Of a DNA stretch of 64,000 nucleotides, positions 62,553 through 64,000 are shown in pieces. Each line of letters opens with the position of its first letter. Position 1 is the stretch's first letter. The notes beneath the pieces were generated by a model. The model was not told where the DNA came from, made no database searches, and worked only from the letters and a program-made list of their open reading frames with translations. A program made the translations under genes and the position numbers. The stretch is from JBNNGK01 sp050268245 (GTDB taxonomy: Bacteria > Pseudomonadota > Gammaproteobacteria > Enterobacterales > Enterobacteriaceae), in NCBI RefSeq assembly GCF_050268245.1, contig NZ_JBNNGK010000006.1, positions 62,001 through 126,000 of the forward strand. Direction: 5' to 3'.

Positions 62553-63178
62553 TGCAAGGTGATCCGTTGTGCAAATTGCTGGCCAAGCTGCATATCTTCG
62601 CCCGGCGAATCATTTTTATCGAGCGACAATGCATAGGCTTGTAGCGAAGCATTTGGCTTGGGTGTCATCAGGTTAACTTGGCACTGCTGTGCCATCTCTT
62701 CTGGCAAATGAATAGCCGTTTGATCTTTGTAACTCATATCAACAAAAAAGGTCGGATCGTAAGTTGCTATCTCGAACGGCTTACCGGCCAACGGCTGCGC
62801 TTGCGCCAAAGGCAGCACAAACTCCAACACCGCTTTATGCCCTTGGCGCGAAAGTTGATATTCCGTGGGTAAATTTAAATATTTAACCGCTTTCCCATCG
62901 CGATAAATATCAGTGAAATAATGCTGCCCCAACACATTAGCCATCACTTGTGCTGCTAGCTTCTTCCACACTTCTGAATCACTTTTGGCATTTTTCGCGT
63001 CATACAGCAGATCTGCTGAGGTGATCTCATCCATAACCCATACCATTTTCAAACCAACCCATTGCCGATCTTTCACCACAAACGTGGCGTTCATATCAAT
63101 AAAACTGTGTGGATGTGCAACGGCGTTGACGCTATACAACATGACCAGACCGGCGATTAACCTCAAAGACTTCATCAT
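62543..63178 (-). CDS. DUF1007 periplasmic protein (ZevA-like)
   Basis: 211 residues from the ATG at 63178 (or the next codon), with a signal peptide LRLIAGLVMLYSVNAVA and cleavage near AHPHSF, leaving a His-containing mature N-terminus suited to metal binding. Core features are HPHSFIDMNATFVV, WVMDEITSADLLYD and TYDPTFFVDMSY (about 145-156). Longer frames to 63307 add non-family residues. It probably delivers metal to or from the NicO protein encoded next. Confidence 0.85.
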   Translation of the reverse strand: MMKSLRLIAGLVMLYSVNAVAHPHSFIDMNATFVVKDRQWVGLKMVWVMDEITSADLLYDAKNAKSDSEVWKKLAAQVMANVLGQHYFTDIYRDGKAVKYLNLPTEYQLSRQGHKAVLEFVLPLAQAQPLAGKPFEIATYDPTFFVDMSYKDQTAIHLPEEMAQQCQVNLMTPKPNASLQAYALSLDKNDSPGEDMQLGQQFAQRITLQCQ

Positions 63179-63351
63179 CACACCACACTCAATATTGTTA
63201 TAAAGTAACATAATAACCTGCCGTTCAGCGCCTTTCTGGCACAATAACTGTGACCAAAGTTGTAAGCCGACGTAAAAGCGTTCACTACCGCCGTGTCTCC
63301 ACGGCACCTTTTGCTATGCTTATGCTTCTACGTTAGCTGCTAGAAGGTAAT

Positions 63352-64000
63352 ATGAGCCTGGACAGTTTTCCTGTGCCTGAGCTCTCCGGTCAACAACGGC
63401 GCTGCCACATTTTATTGATGCTGTATATGCCGCTACTCACAGTAAAACTGGAGACTATCAGCCAAATCAACCGTGTCGATCTCGCTACCTGCCGGCAAGA
63501 TATAGCCGAGGTTACCAGCGAAATCCAGCGTTTCCACCACTTGGACATGACTGATAACCCCGACAATAGCTACCACATAATAGGAAGCACGCTGAATAAA
63601 CGCCTCTGCCTTATCCATTGGCTGCGGCGAGCGCTGCGCTGTTGCCCGCAGTTTATAAACGATACCTTCAGCCGCCAATTGCTGCGCGCACTGGCGGCTA
63701 ATGACGGCTTTCCGGCTCGATTACAAGATTGTATCGATGACTGTGCACAACGGCTTAAACGCGATATTGATGCCCGTGAACGCCAATTCTTACAGCATTA
63801 TCTGTGTTATTACCTATGGGAAAACGCTTGCCAACGTCATCCACAATTCAACGAAAGTCAGCGTGCCTGGCTGCATCAAAAAATGGAGTATCAAGCCGCG
63901 TCAGCGTTATCACAGATGTTAGCTCAGCAATTTGGACACCCACACCAGACCAACGAACAGGATTTTCTGGCGCTGATGTTTACCCTGTTGAAAAACCACC
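63352..64000 (+). CDS. csiE: Stationary-phase inducible protein CsiE (partial)
   Basis: 5' part of csiE, cut by the window end; 216 codons present. AGAAGGT precedes the ATG at 63352. The product has the CsiE start (LSGQQRRCHILLMLYMP) followed by a PRD-like helical region with RLKRDIDARERQFLQHYLCYYLWEN. In E. coli csiE lies downstream of suhB and is induced in stationary phase by CRP and sigma S. The PRD recalls BglG-type antiterminators, without the RNA-binding domain. Confidence 0.85.
   Translation, partial: MSLDSFPVPELSGQQRRCHILLMLYMPLLTVKLETISQINRVDLATCRQDIAEVTSEIQRFHHLDMTDNPDNSYHIIGSTLNKRLCLIHWLRRALRCCPQFINDTFSRQLLRALAANDGFPARLQDCIDDCAQRLKRDIDARERQFLQHYLCYYLWENACQRHPQFNESQRAWLHQKMEYQAASALSQMLAQQFGHPHQTNEQDFLALMFTLLKNH

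Overview
The window is chromosomal DNA of an enterobacterium. The Yersiniaceae, and Serratia in particular, fit best. Core proteins (YegS, FbaB, Srl, GuaAB, XseA, Der, HisS, IspG, the Isc set) match E. coli from recall almost residue for residue, and the right half keeps the E. coli order (guaA, guaB, xseA, yfgJ, der, bamB, yfgM, hisS, ispG, rodZ, rlmN, ndk, sseB, pepB, iscX, fdx, hscAB, iscAUSR, trmJ, suhB, csiE). The species assignment is inference; no rRNA or tRNA gene was seen.

Left part (1-11150). Lipid kinase yegS and class I aldolase fbaB come first, then six tandem copies of a ~125 bp repeat, the complete glucitol (sorbitol) operon srlAEBD-srlM-srlR-gutQ with a small repeat element inside it, and a divergent thiM-thiD pair under a TPP riboswitch.

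First accessory block (11160-20970). A locus for exported peptides carries three genes with double-glycine-type leaders: two glycine-zipper peptides sharing one leader and one four-cysteine peptide. They are followed by a hairpin, an HlyD-type adaptor and a peptidase-C39 ABC exporter. No immunity gene is recognisable. Then come an ATP-grasp ligase, a short-chain dehydrogenase, an MFS transporter and a cyanase, all on the minus strand.

Second accessory block (21147-30062). An integrative element sits at the 3' end of guaA, bounded by an 18 bp copy of the guaA end and a duplicated guaA terminator region. Its P4-like backbone is decaying: the integrase has a one-base frameshift, an AlpA-like gene is truncated, and an HTH gene carries TGA, TAA and TAG stops. 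It holds a more GC-rich cargo with an OLD-family nuclease and a UvrD-like helicase in a Gabija-like arrangement, plus a broken CoiA-like gene.

Right part (30063-64000). Core genes for GMP synthesis, DNA repair, ribosome assembly, outer-membrane assembly, histidyl-tRNA, isoprenoids, cell shape, rRNA/tRNA methylation and Fe-S cluster assembly. Insertions relative to E. coli are a GH31 glycosidase/MFS/LacI locus next to xseA and an AEC-family carrier between yfgJ and der; pbpC, yfhM and sseA are absent between ndk and sseB. A ZevAB-like metal transport pair and the 5' part of csiE close the window.
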